Part shown: piece by piece, positions 11,001 to 20,244 of the stretch
Layout of the letters: each line of letters begins with the position of its first letter
Position numbering within the stretch: position 1 is the first letter of the stretch
DNA from: Allobosea sp.
GTDB taxonomy: Bacteria > Pseudomonadota > Alphaproteobacteria > Rhizobiales > Beijerinckiaceae
DNA: 33,038 nucleotides
Assembly (NCBI RefSeq): GCF_030694325.1
Contig: NZ_JAUXYO010000202.1
Coordinates: forward strand, 1-33,038
Direction of reading: 5' to 3'
Program-made: the position numbers and the translations under genes
Notes under the pieces: model-generated
The model's input: only the letters and a program-made list of their open reading frames with translations
Databases searched by the model: none
What the model was told of the DNA's origin: nothing

Positions 11001-14000
11001 CGACGAGATCTCCGGTGGCGGCGGCTTCGACACGGCGAGCTATGCGCTGCCGACCGGGACGGCGGGCACGCTGTCGTCCGTCACGACCGGCAACGTCACG
11101 CTGGTGCGCTTGACCGACGGCGCGACCGTGACCGATGTCTTCCGCGTCACCTCGTCGGGCTCTGCCGTCACGGTCGAGGATCTCAGGCCCGGATCGCCGC
11201 TGGGCACCGACACCGTCTATGTCGGCTCCGGCCCCGTGTTCCAGACCGAACTGCTCAACTTCCAGATCAGCGGCGTCGGCACTGCGCCGCCCGTCCAGAG
11301 CCTGTTCCTCAATATCGCGCCCCAGGGCTTCGCCAATGCCGGCGGCGGCTTCATCCAAGGCAGCATCGGCGGCGACACGATTTCTGCCAATGTCTTCTTC
11401 CCGCTCGCCGGCAGCGCGGATGCGATCAGCATCGACGGGGGCCTCGGCGACGACATCATCTCCGGCCATGCGGGCTCGAACTTCATCTCCGGCGGAGCGG
11501 GCGACGACGTCATCAGCGGCGGTGGAGGCATCGATTCGGCGGCGTTCACGCTGCCGCTCGGCACGGCCGGCACGCTGAGTTCGGTCACGGCGGGCGCGGT
11601 CACGCTGGTGAAGCTGACGGACGGTGCCACGACGAGCGACGTCTTCCGGATCACGCAGACGGCGAGCGGCTGGACCGTCGAGGATTTGCGGCCCGGCTCG
11701 CCGCTCGGCACCGATACGCTGGACGACACGATCGAGAACATCTCGGTCACCATCGACGGCGGGCCGGGCCTGCCGCCCGTTCAGTCGCTGTTCCTGAACC
11801 TGGCGCCGCAATTCTTCCCGAACGGCAATGGCGGGTTCGTGCAGGGCGGGCTGGGCGCGGATGTGATCTCGGTCGCAGCGCTGGCTCCGGCCGCGGGGAG
11901 CCAGGACAACGTCAGCGTCAACGGAGGCTCCGGCGACGACGTCATCACCGGCCATGGCGGCGCCAACCTCATCGAGGGCGGCGCCGGCAACGATGCGATC
12001 GCCGGCGGCGGCGGACGCGATGTGGCGCAATATGTGCTGCCTTCGGGCACGGCGGGCTTCATTGGCGCCGTTCGCGACGATGACGACGTCGTCCGCCTGA
12101 CCCTGAACGACAATGGCAGCGTCAGCGACCTGTTCTCCATCGTCCGCAATGGCAATGGCACCTGGACGATCACCGACCTGCGTCCCGGCGCTCCGCTGGG
12201 GATCGACACGCTTGCGGCCGATGTCGAGCAGATCTCGGTTTTCGTGCCGTCATCGCCTGCCGCGATCGTCGTCAATCTCATGCCGCTGACCGAGATTGCG
12301 AATGGCGTCACCTCGGTCTTCGGCTCGATCGAGCCCGACGTCCTGACGGCCAGCGGCCCGTCCAACAGCCAGATCAACCTCTTCGGCAATCTCGGCAACG
12401 ACACGCTGACCGGCCATGGCGGCACGAACTATCTCAATGGCGGGCCGGGCCGTGACATCCTCGACGGCGCCGGCGGCAACGATACGCTCGTCGGCGGCGG
12501 CGGCGCGGACCAGATCAATGGCGGAGCCGGATCCGACCTGGTCAACTATGGCGACGAGACCGGCGTCGCCGGCGTCGTCGTCAACCTGTCGGGCGCTGCG
12601 GTCACGGTCGACGGCACGGTCTTTGCGGCCCGCACGGCCCGCGACAGCTTCGGCCAGACCGACACCCTCTCCGGCATCGAGAATATCCGCGGCACGATCT
12701 TCGCCGACACGCTGATCGGTGACGATCTCGAGAACGATCTGCAAGGTGGCGGCGGCTCCGATACGCTGATCGGCAACGGGGCCTCCGACAGCTTCAACGG
12801 CGGTGGCGGCAACGACATCATCGATGGCACGGCCGTGGCCGGCGACAGCGACGACAGCGACCAAGTCTACTACCAGGGCACGAACGAGACCGTGACCGGC
12901 GGTGTCCGCGTCAATCTCTCGGCCACGGCGATCACCCATCTCGATGGCGGCGTCATCGCGGCCCGCTCCGGCCAGGACACGTTCGGCGGCATCGACACGC
13001 TGATCGACATCGAGATGGTGCGCGGCACCAATTTCGCCGACGTGATCTATGGCGGCGATACCGGGAACGACGCGTTCGAGGCCTTCCGCGGTCTCGGCGG
13101 CGCCGACCATATCGACGGCGGCTCCGGCTATGACGAGGCGCGCTATGACCGGGACGCGCAGTTCGGCGGCACGGCCGGCGTGGTGGTCAATCTCAGCGGC
13201 TCCAGCCGCACGGTCGATCGCGACGGGGCGGGGCCGCAGGCGCCGATCACGATCGCGGCGGGCACGGCGATCGACGGCTTCGGCACCGTCGATACGCTCG
13301 TCGGTATCGAGGGCGCGCGCGGCACGGCTCAGGCCGACATCTTCATCGGCGGCGGCGAAGACAACACCTTCATGGGCTTCGCCGGCCAAGATTCCTTCGA
13401 CGGCGGCGGGGGCACCGACACGGTGCGCTACGACCAGGAGTTCAGCAATGGCGGGGCGCCCGTCGGCATCCGCGCCAATCTCAGCACGACGGCCCAGGTG
13501 CTGGGCGGCGTCGCGGTCGCGGCGGGCTCGGCGATCGACAGCTTCGGCGCCACCGACAGCCTGACCAGCATCGAGGCGATCCGCGGCACCCGCTTCGACG
13601 ACATCGTTTACGGCGGCAATGCGGGCGAGACGCTGCGCGGCGACGGCGGCAATGACATCTTCTATGGCAATGGCGGCATCGACACGCTGAGGCTGAACGG
13701 CAACCGCGCCGATTACAGCGTGACCGCCATCGCGCCCGGCCGGTTCGAAATCGTCGATCTGCGGGCCGGTTCGCCCGATGGCATCGACACGATCTACGAT
13801 GTCGAGCGCCTGCGCTTCCTCGACACCACGGTCGACATTTCCGTGCCCGATGCAGCGCCGACCGACATCACCGCCATCGGTCCGCTTTCGGTGCAGGACA
13901 CCAGCGGCGCCGGCACGCTGGTCGCCACCTTCAGCGTCGTCGATGCGGGCGATCTCGGTCCCCACAGCTATGCCCTGGTCGGCGGCGCGATCGACCGCTT

Positions 14001-16089
14001 CACGGTCGTCGGCGACCGGCTCGTCGTCGCACCCGGCGCGACCTTCGATGCGGAGAACGAGCCGGTGGTCTCGGTGACCGTGCGAGTTACCGACCCCGGC
14101 GGGCTGAGCTATGACGAGACCTTCTCCGTCACGATCGGCAGCCGCAGCCTCGGCGGCTCGGGCGACGACACGCTGATGGGCACGGCCGGTGCGGACCGTC
14201 TCTTCGGACAGGGCGGCAACGACATCCTGATCGGCCTCGATGGCGACGACACGCTCAATGGCGGCACGGGCGCCGACGAGATGCGTGGCGGCGCCGGCAA
14301 CGATTCCTATGTCGTCGACGATGTCGGGGACTTGGCCAGCGAGGACGACGGGCTCGGCGGTGACGCCGGCGGCCTCGACAAGGTCACGGCCTCGGTCAGT
14401 TTCACGCTGGCGCAATACATCGAGAACCTCACCCTCAGCGGCACGTCCGACATCGACGGCACGGGCAATGCGCTCGACAACCGGCTGCTGGGCAATGCCG
14501 GCGCCAACGTCCTCGACGGCGGCGATGGGCACGATACGCTCAACGGCTATGGCGGGTCCGACACGCTGCGGGGCGGGCAGGGCAATGACCGGCTCGATGG
14601 CGGGACGGGCGCCGATCTGCTGCTCGGCGGCGCCGGCGACGACATCTATTACGTCGACGACGCCCTCGACGTGGCGAGCGAGGATGACGGTTCGGGCGGC
14701 GATGCCGGCGGGCTTGATCTCGTCATCGCGACCGCCAGCACGGTGCTTTCTGCCCATGTCGAGGATTTGCGGCTCGTCGGGAGCGACGCCATCGACGGCA
14801 CCGGCAATGACGGCGACAACACGCTGCTCGGCAACAATGCCGCCAACCGTCTCGTCGGCCTCGGCGGCGCGGATCTGCTGACCGGCTATGGTGGCAACGA
14901 CATCCTCGAAGGCGGGGAGGGCGAAGACATCTTGAACGGCGGCGATGGCGACGACATCCTGCAGGGCGGCGGGGACGCAGACGTGCTGAAGGGCGGCGCC
15001 GGCATCGACGCCATGTTCGGTGGCGCCGGCGACGATCTCTATTATGTCGACGACCTCGGCGACACCGCCAGCGAGGACGATGGCTTCGGCGGCGACGCGG
15101 GCGGCTTCGACACGGTCTACACCACCGTCAGTTTCGCACTCGCTGCGGGCATCGAGGTGCTCAAGGCGAGTGGTTCGGGTGCGCTCTCGCTCACCGGTAA
15201 CGCCGGCGACAATTCGCTCTACGGCAATGCCGCGGCCAACGTCATCGAAGGGGCGGCCGGCAACGATCTGCTCAGTGGCGGCGCGGGCGACGACGTGCTG
15301 CGGGGCGGCGACGACGATGACCGCCTCCTCGGCGGCGACGGCGCCGACCAGCTCTTCGGCGATGCGGGCAACGACCGCCTCGACGGCGGGGCCGGAGCCG
15401 ACGTCATGAACGGCGGCGCCGGTGACGACGTCTACTACGTCAACGATGTCGGCGATGTCGTCAGCGAGGACGATGGCTTCGGCGGCGACGCCGGCGGCTT
15501 CGACATCGTCTACAGCAGCGTCGACGTCACGCTCGGGGCCGGCATCGAGAATCTCTATCTGACCGGCTCCGCTGCGGCGAACGGGACGGGCAACGGTCTC
15601 GACAACCGGTTGCTCGGCAACAGCGGCGACAATGTGCTGAGCGGGGGCGACGGGGCGGACCAGCTCGTCGGCAATGCCGGCAACGACGTGCTGATCGGCG
15701 GCGCGGGCAGCGACAATCTGAACGGCGGAGCGGGGATGGACCGGCTGATCGGCGGTCTCGCCCGCGACGTGCTGACGGGCGGGGCGGATGCCGATACCTT
15801 CGTCTTCGAGGCTTTGCCCGATACGCGCGACACCATCACCGATTTCCAGACCGGGCTCGACAGGATCGAGATTTCGAGCGCGGCCTTCGGGGGTGGTCTG
15901 GCGGCGGGGGGGAGCGTCAACCTCATCGTCAACGGCACGCTCGCCGCCGGCGTCGCCGGCTTCACCTACAACTCGACCAGCGGGGCGCTGGCCTGGGACG
16001 CCGACGGGCAGGGCGGCGCCGCCGCGGTGGCGGTCGCCGTGCTCACCAACAAGCCCCTGCTGACGGCCAGCGACTTCCTGCTGGTCTGA
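5098..16089 (+). CDS. Giant RTX/cadherin-like repeat protein, type I secreted
   Basis: This 3663-residue extracellular protein is most likely a surface adhesin or biofilm/S-layer-like protein. The function is inferred. Domain order: cadherin-like (about 1-95); RTX calcium-binding nonapeptides (GGxGxDxU) with interspersed VVNLS...[12 protein letters not shown] modules (96-997); cadherin-like (998-1094); six Ig-like/CADG domains, [17 protein letters not shown] (1095-1665); cadherin-like (1666-1764); RTX with [11 protein letters not shown] modules (1765-2436); RTX superblock (2437-2919); cadherin-like (2920-3018); dense RTX (3019-3561); secretion-signal region (3562-3663). That last region contains ADTFVFE and [16 protein letters not shown] and ends TASDFLLV, as in serralysin-type substrates. 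No N-terminal signal peptide is seen, and none is expected. The upstream exporter and fusion protein are its probable secretion machinery. No protease or other catalytic domain is recognised. Cysteines appear to be absent, as is usual for RTX proteins. Confidence 0.93.
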   Translation: MPAPTGLSLSNLAVIENSPFNTIIGLLSATDSDPGDGIARYELVTPGTPFSVFNNELRVIGPVDFEAQPSWTLTIRAYDFSGNFVSADFTLSVADAIEGTANADTLNGTGGNDIIQGLAGNDTLTGQAGADLIDGGVGRDRVNYGNEAGSGPAIVNLSTAAIQYDADGAGPGVAVTVAAGTAIDTFGTVDTLVSIEDVRGTSQADYLVGGNEANLFHGRGGDDYMRGNGEADEFIGGAGNDTLDGTDIVNDGDPTDLVFAQFATGDPLATGVIVNFGHTAVTVGAETVAAHTTRDAYASTDTLIDIEMARGTYNADHLFGGDTGNDDYEGFEGLAGNDLIDGGSGFDEVRYTNDAVYQNAAGLFGGQGVVVNLSATARMVDLDGAGPGAPITVAAGTARDGYGDTDTLVSIEGVRASNAADFVFGGAGDERFRLFAGNDYLDGGAGTDQVDYRREWTGGNGVTVVLGGSVAINGVGPGTARDASGATDTLIDIEDVRGTDGSDVIVGDDGANFLRGQGGGDNLTGNGGADILDGGGGTDRANYGNESGGIAGRGVIVNLSTQAITADIGNGPTLVAAGSAIDTHGDTDTLISIENVRGTSNGDHIVGDGQSNTVFSRGGADVVIGGGGNDFIQAGGGADIIDGSVAGGDGFDVDTAFYQSDLTDTLTTGIHVNLSSVAVTLTDPVPGAGTITIAAHSAKDPLYTGATIEAIDTLIDIEAVRGTMLSDVLIGGDTQNDAYESFEGLGGDDYIDGGSGFDEISYANGTSMGGTQGAIVNLSAADRVVGGVTVAAQTARDGFGGTDRLISIEGARGSSFADTLIGGDGNERFSGLAGADVIDGGGGSDTVSYLFDAGFGGTQGAQVNLGETVVGTLAAGTARDGFGSVDTLVSIENAHGTNFADTLIGSSAANAFNGFGGNDFISGGAFVQASVFTGDVNDRVFYGGSLADYAITRGQFGATYVVTDLRAGSPDGTDQISNIEFLHFADQILDLRQTYNSAPTGITLFNTLVPENIPGFGGTGLAVTDPDFETVFSFSVSDVRFEVVNAGFYQLKLKAGVALDFEAEPTVSFDITATDHWGGSVTQSVTLNVQDMNDAPVVAIPIPDQNATLGQPFSYIIPAGTFSDPEGNALQLFVQNLPGWMIYNPVTRELSGTPMPGAPNAIITVSANDGAGGQVSDSFSVSVAGAFNQFPVIVTPIPDQVARIGQPFSFTIPAGAYVDPEGQPLTITASAPAPWLSYDPATRTISGTPPVGAGTVSVNVMISDGSGGLASDSFNLSVGSVGQNLPPTFQSEVLNQFVTVGQPFSYTIPADAYFDPEGQPLTLSLVGQPAWLGFDPVTRTMSGTPPADFIQASVAVSVSDGVNPPVIDGFTVQRAGYLNQFPVITAPIPDQVATIGQFFSYTIPAGAYADPEGQPLTITASAPAPWLSYDPATRTISGTPPVGSSTVTVNVMVSDGFGGVASDIFNLSVGAAGPNLPPTLQSEVLNQFVTVGQPFSYTIPADAYFDPEGQPLTLSLVGQPAWLSFDPVTRTMSGTPPADFLQASLAVSVSDGVNPPVIDGFTVQRTGYLNQFPVITAPIPDQAATIGQPFSYTIPAGAYADPEGQPLTITASAPAPWLSYDPVTRTISGTPPVGSSTVTVNVMVSDGFGGIASDSFNLSVGTGGANQSPTAIALSNLTVAEGVQNAVVGTVTVTDADSTSFTFTVSDARFEVVGTPGAYVLRLAGANVLTAEQASNIALTVTATDGTGNSFAQGFGLTVLNTQIGGTNAGEFIFGDDTPQVINGLGGNDFLFGQGGDDTLNGGSDNDGLSGGAGNDTLIGEDGFDYAQYNLPPDAGALTYAVGVDSATVFAGGVAVLAIQRVLGGGYTVQDLRPGSPLGTDTLASDVEAVFVFLEGPAGQPPAQVLTLNLVPRIDTGFVQGGIFDDLIDATTIPGVDAAQNIGIEGGDGNDVIIGHAGSNFITGGAGDDEISGGGGFDTASYALPTGTAGTLSSVTTGNVTLVRLTDGATVTDVFRVTSSGSAVTVEDLRPGSPLGTDTVYVGSGPVFQTELLNFQISGVGTAPPVQSLFLNIAPQGFANAGGGFIQGSIGGDTISANVFFPLAGSADAISIDGGLGDDIISGHAGSNFISGGAGDDVISGGGGIDSAAFTLPLGTAGTLSSVTAGAVTLVKLTDGATTSDVFRITQTASGWTVEDLRPGSPLGTDTLDDTIENISVTIDGGPGLPPVQSLFLNLAPQFFPNGNGGFVQGGLGADVISVAALAPAAGSQDNVSVNGGSGDDVITGHGGANLIEGGAGNDAIAGGGGRDVAQYVLPSGTAGFIGAVRDDDDVVRLTLNDNGSVSDLFSIVRNGNGTWTITDLRPGAPLGIDTLAADVEQISVFVPSSPAAIVVNLMPLTEIANGVTSVFGSIEPDVLTASGPSNSQINLFGNLGNDTLTGHGGTNYLNGGPGRDILDGAGGNDTLVGGGGADQINGGAGSDLVNYGDETGVAGVVVNLSGAAVTVDGTVFAARTARDSFGQTDTLSGIENIRGTIFADTLIGDDLENDLQGGGGSDTLIGNGASDSFNGGGGNDIIDGTAVAGDSDDSDQVYYQGTNETVTGGVRVNLSATAITHLDGGVIAARSGQDTFGGIDTLIDIEMVRGTNFADVIYGGDTGNDAFEAFRGLGGADHIDGGSGYDEARYDRDAQFGGTAGVVVNLSGSSRTVDRDGAGPQAPITIAAGTAIDGFGTVDTLVGIEGARGTAQADIFIGGGEDNTFMGFAGQDSFDGGGGTDTVRYDQEFSNGGAPVGIRANLSTTAQVLGGVAVAAGSAIDSFGATDSLTSIEAIRGTRFDDIVYGGNAGETLRGDGGNDIFYGNGGIDTLRLNGNRADYSVTAIAPGRFEIVDLRAGSPDGIDTIYDVERLRFLDTTVDISVPDAAPTDITAIGPLSVQDTSGAGTLVATFSVVDAGDLGPHSYALVGGAIDRFTVVGDRLVVAPGATFDAENEPVVSVTVRVTDPGGLSYDETFSVTIGSRSLGGSGDDTLMGTAGADRLFGQGGNDILIGLDGDDTLNGGTGADEMRGGAGNDSYVVDDVGDLASEDDGLGGDAGGLDKVTASVSFTLAQYIENLTLSGTSDIDGTGNALDNRLLGNAGANVLDGGDGHDTLNGYGGSDTLRGGQGNDRLDGGTGADLLLGGAGDDIYYVDDALDVASEDDGSGGDAGGLDLVIATASTVLSAHVEDLRLVGSDAIDGTGNDGDNTLLGNNAANRLVGLGGADLLTGYGGNDILEGGEGEDILNGGDGDDILQGGGDADVLKGGAGIDAMFGGAGDDLYYVDDLGDTASEDDGFGGDAGGFDTVYTTVSFALAAGIEVLKASGSGALSLTGNAGDNSLYGNAAANVIEGAAGNDLLSGGAGDDVLRGGDDDDRLLGGDGADQLFGDAGNDRLDGGAGADVMNGGAGDDVYYVNDVGDVVSEDDGFGGDAGGFDIVYSSVDVTLGAGIENLYLTGSAAANGTGNGLDNRLLGNSGDNVLSGGDGADQLVGNAGNDVLIGGAGSDNLNGGAGMDRLIGGLARDVLTGGADADTFVFEALPDTRDTITDFQTGLDRIEISSAAFGGGLAAGGSVNLIVNGTLAAGVAGFTYNSTSGALAWDADGQGGAAAVAVAVLTNKPLLTASDFLLV
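5449..6630 (+). repeat. RTX superblock copy I (four NLS/SIEGVRGT modules)
   Basis: First of three higher-order repeats in the giant gene. It has four modules in fixed order. The first follows a VNYGNE motif. The second ends in [10 protein letters not shown] and is followed by [19 protein letters not shown]. The third carries [18 protein letters not shown]. The fourth is shorter. The same order recurs at 6661-7827 and 12484-13629. Boundaries are by eye. Confidence 0.75.
6661..7827 (+). repeat. RTX superblock copy II
   Basis: Second copy of the four-module superblock, directly following copy I. It opens with NYGNES, has [10 protein letters not shown] followed by [19 protein letters not shown], and ends with a short module, [14 protein letters not shown] linker with ADYAITRGQ and [13 protein letters not shown] follows, and then a cadherin-like domain. 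The same succession follows copy III. Confidence 0.75.
8380..10092 (+). repeat. Tandem CADG/Ig-like domains, 573-bp period
   Basis: Six Ig-like domains occur in a row. After a diverged first copy (8380-8658), two alternating types follow: A at 8659, 9232 and 9805, and B at 8947 and 9520. Both types recur exactly every 573 bp (191 residues). Comparing B1 8971-9140 with B2 9544-9713 by eye gives nine differences in 170 bp. Eight are synonymous and one changes Gly to Ser. The A-B pair has therefore duplicated recently. Confidence 0.85.
10708..12207 (+). repeat. [17 protein letters not shown] RTX modules
   Basis: The motif DLRPG(S/A)PLG(T/I)DT begins at 10708, 11179, 11683 and 12175, giving modules of 157, 168 and 164 residues. 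Each full module continues with a VQ(G/S)xxxxD stretch, an RTX hairpin with GHAGSNFI or GHGGANLI, and a beta-rich stretch such as [13 protein letters not shown]. The fourth copy of the motif leads into the next RTX section. Confidence 0.75.
12484..13629 (+). repeat. RTX superblock copy III
   Basis: Third copy of the four-module superblock, separated from copies I and II by about 4.6 kb. It shares [18 protein letters not shown] followed by [19 protein letters not shown], and [18 protein letters not shown]. It is followed by ADYSVTA and [11 protein letters not shown] and then a cadherin-like domain (13855), the same order as after copy II. Confidence 0.75.
14152..15780 (+). repeat. C-terminal RTX array with SEDDGxGGDAGG inserts
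   Basis: Dense calcium-binding nonapeptides are interrupted four times by a module starting near (S/I/L/V)Y(V/Y)V(D/N)D, at 14308, 14647, 15040 and 15433 (spacing 113, 131 and 131 residues). Each module carries an acidic SEDDG-x-GGDAGG segment, then a (S/D)V(S/T)(F/L)xLxxxIExLxLxG stretch and DNxLLGN. The array lies next to the secretion signal, where calcium-driven folding outside the cell would begin. Confidence 0.8.
15781..16086 (+). other. C-terminal type I secretion signal region of the RTX protein
   Basis: Residues 3562-3663 have the M10-serralysin C-terminal pattern: ADTFVFE, then [15 protein letters not shown], a Gly/Ala-rich stretch with [17 protein letters not shown], a VAVLTNKP strand and the terminal TASDFLLV. 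Known PrtD/HasD-type substrates carry an uncleaved C-terminal signal of this form, often ending in a DFxx hydrophobic motif. Confidence 0.75.
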
Positions 16090-16098
16090 GGGGGCAAG

Positions 16099-16123
16099 GC
16101 TGCGTGCGGACGCCGCACGCAGC
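16099..16123 (+). terminator. Hairpin 10 bp after the RTX stop codon
   Basis: A perfect 11-bp stem (GCTGCGTGCGG paired with CCGCACGCAGC) has a 3-nt ACG loop. It is very GC-rich and correctly placed to end the RTX transcript. A T-tract is missing on the plus strand; eight A residues follow at about 16136. It may therefore act as a stability hairpin or a Rho-assisted terminator. Confidence 0.55.
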
Positions 16124-16185
16124 GTCGCTCCGATGAAAAAAAAGCCGCGCGCCTTGCCGCTTCGCAGGCGGGTTCCGGAGCCGCT

Positions 16186-16356
16186 GTCGACCCCGACCTC
16201 GATGCACGCAACACGGTCATCCAGTTCGGCGAGGAGCTGATCCAGCGCGGCCTGCCTGACAAGGTCCAATGGGGCATCAACACCCGCGTCACCGACATCG
16301 TCCGGGATCGGGAGCTGCTCCCCTTCTACCGCAAGGCCGGACTTGTCCACGTCTCG
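16186..16356 (+). pseudogene. BchE-like radical SAM cyclase fragment
   Basis: 57 codons read VDPDLDARN, then [19 protein letters not shown], then [23 protein letters not shown]. This resembles the central part of BchE, the oxygen-independent Mg-protoporphyrin IX monomethyl ester cyclase of bacteriochlorophyll synthesis, a B12-binding radical SAM protein of about 550 residues. After VHVS the family continues with LGTEAA, but here the sequence turns into an unrelated reading. No start codon or cofactor-binding motif is present, so this is a relic. It happens to be in the same frame as the upstream giant gene but lies beyond its stop codon. I recognised the family from memory. Another B12-binding radical SAM protein is possible. 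Confidence 0.6.
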
Positions 16357-16452
16357 CCGGGCCACCTCAGCTGCTCCACCATCAAGGACACGACCGATCT
16401 TCTGATTTGTTTGGACGAAAGGCACTCTGACCCACGAGGATGTAACGACGTC

Positions 16453-16613
16453 CTAGAGCATGCTGATTTCATTCGGAAACAGACCGTCATTCCGGACAAG
16501 CGGCGCAGCCGCGCCGATCCGGGATCCATCGTAAGGCTCTGGAGCTCTTCGATGGATCCCGGGGCAAGCCCGGGATGACGGCGGTGGTTCCGAGAAAACT
16601 CAGCACGCTCTAG
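16453..16613. repeat. Nested palindromic intergenic element (REP/MITE-like)
   Basis: The outer ends form an imperfect inverted repeat of about 26 bp: CTAGAGCATGCTGA at 16453, and the complement of TCAGCACGCTCTAG ending at 16613. An inner palindrome pairs CCGTCATTCC with GGATGACGG, and GATCCGGGATCCATCG with CGATGGATCCCGGG. The whole could fold into one long cruciform. It contains no coding sequence. Elements with such ends are, as far as I recall, frequent between genes in Hyphomicrobiales. Confidence 0.7.
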
Positions 16614-16801
16614 ACCTCCGCAGAATCCTTCTTAACGCCCCTGGCCAATTCGACCAGCGCACCATCCGGCAACGGCCGCTGCAGCGCTCTTGCTTGTCTG
16701 ATGGACGCCGGCTGGCTGGGTCAGCAGCACGCGCGGCGCATTTCTCGCCAGTCGCAGCAAGATTGCGGATGCAAGCTCAGCAGGCTCGGAGCTCTGGTCT
16801 G

Positions 16802-17512
16802 TTATCCGATCGGCCCTTGAGAATCGACGAGCCGGTAGCCCACACCTGGTTCGGTGACGATGAAGCGCGGATCGGCGGCGTCGTCGCCGATCTTCTCGCG
16901 GATATGGCCGACCGCGATGCGCAAGTAATGGGTGTCGGCGGCATGGGCCGGCCCCCAGATCGTCGTCAGCAACTGCTTGTGCCCGACCAGCTTGCCCGCA
17001 TTGCGCGCCAGCAGGGCGACGACGTCGAATTCCTTGCGCGTCAGCTTGACGGCGGCGCCATCGACGACCACCGAACGGCTCGCCAGATCGATCTCCAGCC
17101 CGCCGATGCGGATTGCGGCCGGCTCTGCCGCGCGGTCGCGGCGGCTGCGCAGAAGCGCCCGCAGCCTGGCCAGCAATTCGCCGGTCGAGAACGGCTTGGT
17201 GACGTAGTCGTCGGCGCCGGCATCGAGCGCGGCGATCTTCTCGGTCTCGGCATCGCGCACGGACAGCACCAGGATCGGCACGCTGGACCATTCGCGGATC
17301 GCCTCGATCACCGCCTTTCCGTCCATGTCGGGCAGGCCGAGATCGAGCAGCACCGCGTCTGGCGCCATCGTCGCGGCGCGATCGATGCCGAGCCGGCCGC
17401 GGTCAGCCTCGAGCATCTCGAAGCCGCCGGCGCCGAGCACGATCGCGAGAAAGCGCCTGATCGGCGCCTCGTCGTCGATCACCAGGATGCGGGCGGGCTT
17501 GGGCTCGGTCAT
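16802..17512 (-). CDS. kdpE: KDP operon response regulator
   Basis: This 236-residue OmpR-family transcription factor activates the kdp operon under potassium limitation or osmotic stress after phosphorylation by KdpD. The receiver domain (about 8-120) has the acidic pair DDE near residue 13, phospho-acceptor Asp57 in LLDLGLPD and Lys106 in YVTKPFS. A winged-helix DNA-binding domain (about 132-230) has LTRKEFDVVALLARNAGKLVGHKQLL and ends in EPGVGYRL. ATG 17512 overlaps the kdpD stop codon by 4 bp (ATGA), so translation is coupled. It is the last gene of the operon. I see no clear terminator downstream. Confidence 0.95.
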   Translation of the reverse strand: MTEPKPARILVIDDEAPIRRFLAIVLGAGGFEMLEADRGRLGIDRAATMAPDAVLLDLGLPDMDGKAVIEAIREWSSVPILVLSVRDAETEKIAALDAGADDYVTKPFSTGELLARLRALLRSRRDRAAEPAAIRIGGLEIDLASRSVVVDGAAVKLTRKEFDVVALLARNAGKLVGHKQLLTTIWGPAHAADTHYLRIAVGHIREKIGDDAADPRFIVTEPGVGYRLVDSQGPIG

Positions 17513-20226
17513 GCGGAGAGTTCGCTGCAGTCGGGGGCGAAGGGCAGCCTGATCACGATCGCCGCGCCGCGTCCACCGGGCCCCGCCTGGGCGCGGGCGG
17601 TGCCGCCATGCGCCTCGACCAGCCCGCGCACGATCGACAAGCCGAGCCCCGTTCCGGCGGGCCGCGCATCCCCCTCCGCGACGCGGTGGAACAGGTCGAA
17701 GACGCGTTCGCGCTCGGTCGCGGGGATGCCGGGCCCCTCGTCGATCACGCAGATCTCGGCCATGGCGCCGTCGGCCCGCGCCGTGATCGTGATCGAGGTG
17801 CCGGCCGGCGCGTATTTGGTGGCGTTCTCGACGATGTTGGCGATGGCCTGGCCGATCAGCACCGGGTCGATATGGAGCGGCGGCAGATCGCGCGGCGTCT
17901 CGACGACGAGTCGGTGGCTGGCGAGCACGCGCTTGAGATCGGGGCGCACGACACCGAGGATCTCGCGGAGATCGACCGCCGCGCGCTTGGGCGCCAGCGC
18001 GCCATGGCCGAGCCGGGTCATGTCGAGCAGGTTCTGGACATAGCGGTCGAGCCGGCGCGCCTCGTCGAGGGCCGTCATCGTCAGCTCGCGACGATCGGCG
18101 TCGCCGAGCACGCCATCCGTTTCGGCAAGGCTCGACACCGCGCCGATCACCGTGACCAGCGGCGTGCGCAGATCGTGGCTGACGGAGTTGAGCAGCGCCC
18201 CGCGCAGCTTCTCACCCTCGGCCGAGACGCGCGCATTGGCCAACTCGCCGGCAAGCCGCGTCCGCTCGACGGCGACGGCGACCTGGTCCTCGACCGCCAG
18301 CAGCAGGCGCCGGGTCTCGGGATCGAGACCGCGCTGCCGGTCACGGAAGCGCACGCCGATCACGCCGAGGATGCTGCTGGCGGTGGCGAGCGGCACAAAC
18401 AGCCAGTCGGCCATCGGCAGCGTCGCCGTACCAGCCCCGGCCGGCTCGTTCCTCTCGAAGGCCCAGCGAGCGGCGCCTTCGGCGCGGGCGTCGAGATCCG
18501 CGATGGTGGGGTGGCCCTGCACCTGCTGCAGCGCCCCTGCCGCATCCGGCATCAGAATCAGCGACTGGCAGTCCAGCGTCGCTGCGATGTGGAAGGCCGC
18601 CGCCCAGAGAACGTCGTCCGTCTCCGTCGCCGAGGCGATCTTGCGGGCGAAGTCGTAGAGGGTTTCGGTGCGCTTCTGAGCCGCGCGCATCGCCTCGACC
18701 TGGGCCTTCAACCGACTCGCCAGGCTGCCCGTGAAGATGGCCCCGAGCAGATAGACGACGACGGAGACAACGTCTTCGGGGCGCCGCATGTCGAGCGAAT
18801 AGAAGGGCGGCGTGTAGAAGAAGTTGTAGGCGGCCGAACCGAGCAGGCCGGCGAGCAGCGAGGGCCCCAGCCCGTGCCGCGCGCCGACCACGAGCACTGC
18901 CCCGAGATAGATCGCGGAAATCGCGCCGCCGGGAACGGCGTCCCAGATCGCCAGCGGCAGCGCCGCCAGCGTGGCCACCGCGATGGCGAGGCCCGCGACC
19001 CCATATCCCAGCCAGTTCGGCGCGATCCAGCCTGGCTTCGTCAGCTTGCGACGTTCGATGCGGGCATGGGGCGTCACCACGGTGATCTCGAAATCGGTGG
19101 CGTCATCCAGCAGCCGGTCCGCCACCGGTTCGCGGAAGACGCCGAACAGCCGCTGCCACCAGGAGCGGTGCGAGCGTGGGCGCCCGATCACCAGCCGCGA
19201 GACGTTACGCTGGCGGGCGTAGCGCAGGATCTCGCCGGCGGCATCGGTCTCCGCCCGCAGGACCACTGTCTCGGCTCCGAGCGTCTCCGCAAGCCGCAGC
19301 GCCTCGGTGGTCACGGCGCGGGCGTCCGAGGGAAGCGCCTCGTGCCGGGGCGTCAGCACCGTCGCCACGATCCAGGGCAGGCGGGCGCGCTCGGCCATGC
19401 GCTTGCCGGCCCGCACCAGGCTGCGGCCCACCGGCGCCTCGTTGATGCAGACCAGCAGCCGCTCCTCCGCCGGCCAGGGGCCCTTGACGGCATGGGCCTG
19501 CATCCAGTCGAGCATCTCGGCATCAACGCGGCTGGCCGCCGTACGCAAGGCGAGTTCGCGCAGCGCCGTCAGCTTGCCCTTGCCGAAGAAATTCTCCAGC
19601 GCCTGGCCGATCTGCTGGGGCACATAGACCTTACCGTCCTGCAGGCGCTTGATCAGCTCCTCCGGCGGCAGGTCGATCAGTTCGATGGCGTCGGCCCGCT
19701 GCAGGATGTGGTCCGGCACGGTTTCCTGCACGCGCACGCCGGTGATGCGCGCGACCACGTCGTTGAGGCTCTCGACATGCTGGATGTTCAGCGTGGTGAC
19801 GACGTCGATTCCGGCATCCAGCACCTCGACCACGTCCTGCCAGCGCTTGGGATGGCGCGAGCCCGGCGCATTGGTATGGGCGAGCTCGTCGATCAGCGCG
19901 ATCGCCGGCCGGCGCGCGAGCAGGGCGTCGAGATCGAGCTCGCTCAGCACCTGCCCGCGATACTCGACCTGCCGCCGCGGCAATTGCTCGAGCGTGTCGA
20001 GCAGGGCGGCCGTCTCGGCGCGGCCATGGGTCTCGACCAGCGCCACCACGACGTCGAGGCCCGCGCGCTGCCGCACGCGAGCCTCCTCGATCATCGCGAA
20101 GGTCTTGCCGACACCGGGCGAGGCGCCGAGGAAGATCTTGAGCCGGCCGGTGCGTCTCTCGCCCTCGCCGCGCGCCTCGGCGAGGAAGGATTCCGGTGTG
20201 GCTCTCTCGTCAGGCGCGCTCGGCAT
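17509..20226 (-). CDS. kdpD: Osmosensitive potassium channel sensor histidine kinase
   Basis: This 905-residue membrane sensor kinase is the partner of KdpE. The N-terminal KdpD domain carries Walker A GASPGVGKT (34-42) and a Walker-B-like AIALIDELAHTN. It is followed by a universal-stress-protein domain (about 250-375), a four-helix membrane region (about 405-505), a GAF-like segment, the dimerisation/phospho-acceptor box SVSHDLRTPL with His684, and a HATPase domain with NIVENATKYAP, DEGPGIP and GTGLGLSIVRGL. Length and order match E. coli KdpD (about 894 residues). It lies 18 bp downstream of kdpC and overlaps kdpE, so sensor and regulator are produced in the operon they control, which gives positive feedback. 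Confidence 0.96.
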   Translation of the reverse strand: MPSAPDERATPESFLAEARGEGERRTGRLKIFLGASPGVGKTFAMIEEARVRQRAGLDVVVALVETHGRAETAALLDTLEQLPRRQVEYRGQVLSELDLDALLARRPAIALIDELAHTNAPGSRHPKRWQDVVEVLDAGIDVVTTLNIQHVESLNDVVARITGVRVQETVPDHILQRADAIELIDLPPEELIKRLQDGKVYVPQQIGQALENFFGKGKLTALRELALRTAASRVDAEMLDWMQAHAVKGPWPAEERLLVCINEAPVGRSLVRAGKRMAERARLPWIVATVLTPRHEALPSDARAVTTEALRLAETLGAETVVLRAETDAAGEILRYARQRNVSRLVIGRPRSHRSWWQRLFGVFREPVADRLLDDATDFEITVVTPHARIERRKLTKPGWIAPNWLGYGVAGLAIAVATLAALPLAIWDAVPGGAISAIYLGAVLVVGARHGLGPSLLAGLLGSAAYNFFYTPPFYSLDMRRPEDVVSVVVYLLGAIFTGSLASRLKAQVEAMRAAQKRTETLYDFARKIASATETDDVLWAAAFHIAATLDCQSLILMPDAAGALQQVQGHPTIADLDARAEGAARWAFERNEPAGAGTATLPMADWLFVPLATASSILGVIGVRFRDRQRGLDPETRRLLLAVEDQVAVAVERTRLAGELANARVSAEGEKLRGALLNSVSHDLRTPLVTVIGAVSSLAETDGVLGDADRRELTMTALDEARRLDRYVQNLLDMTRLGHGALAPKRAAVDLREILGVVRPDLKRVLASHRLVVETPRDLPPLHIDPVLIGQAIANIVENATKYAPAGTSITITARADGAMAEICVIDEGPGIPATERERVFDLFHRVAEGDARPAGTGLGLSIVRGLVEAHGGTARAQAGPGGRGAAIVIRLPFAPDCSELSA

Positions 20227-20244
20227 GGGCCACCGACCAGAGCA

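Noticed and set aside
16099-16123. Classical intrinsic terminator after the RTX gene
   Set aside because: The stem is perfect but no T-tract follows on the plus strand. It is kept only as a terminator-like hairpin with reduced confidence.
12250-16425. 1391-codon open frame antisense to the RTX gene
   Set aside because: Same cause: the low-complexity Val/Ala/Asp-rich translation mirrors the nonapeptide repeats on the other strand.
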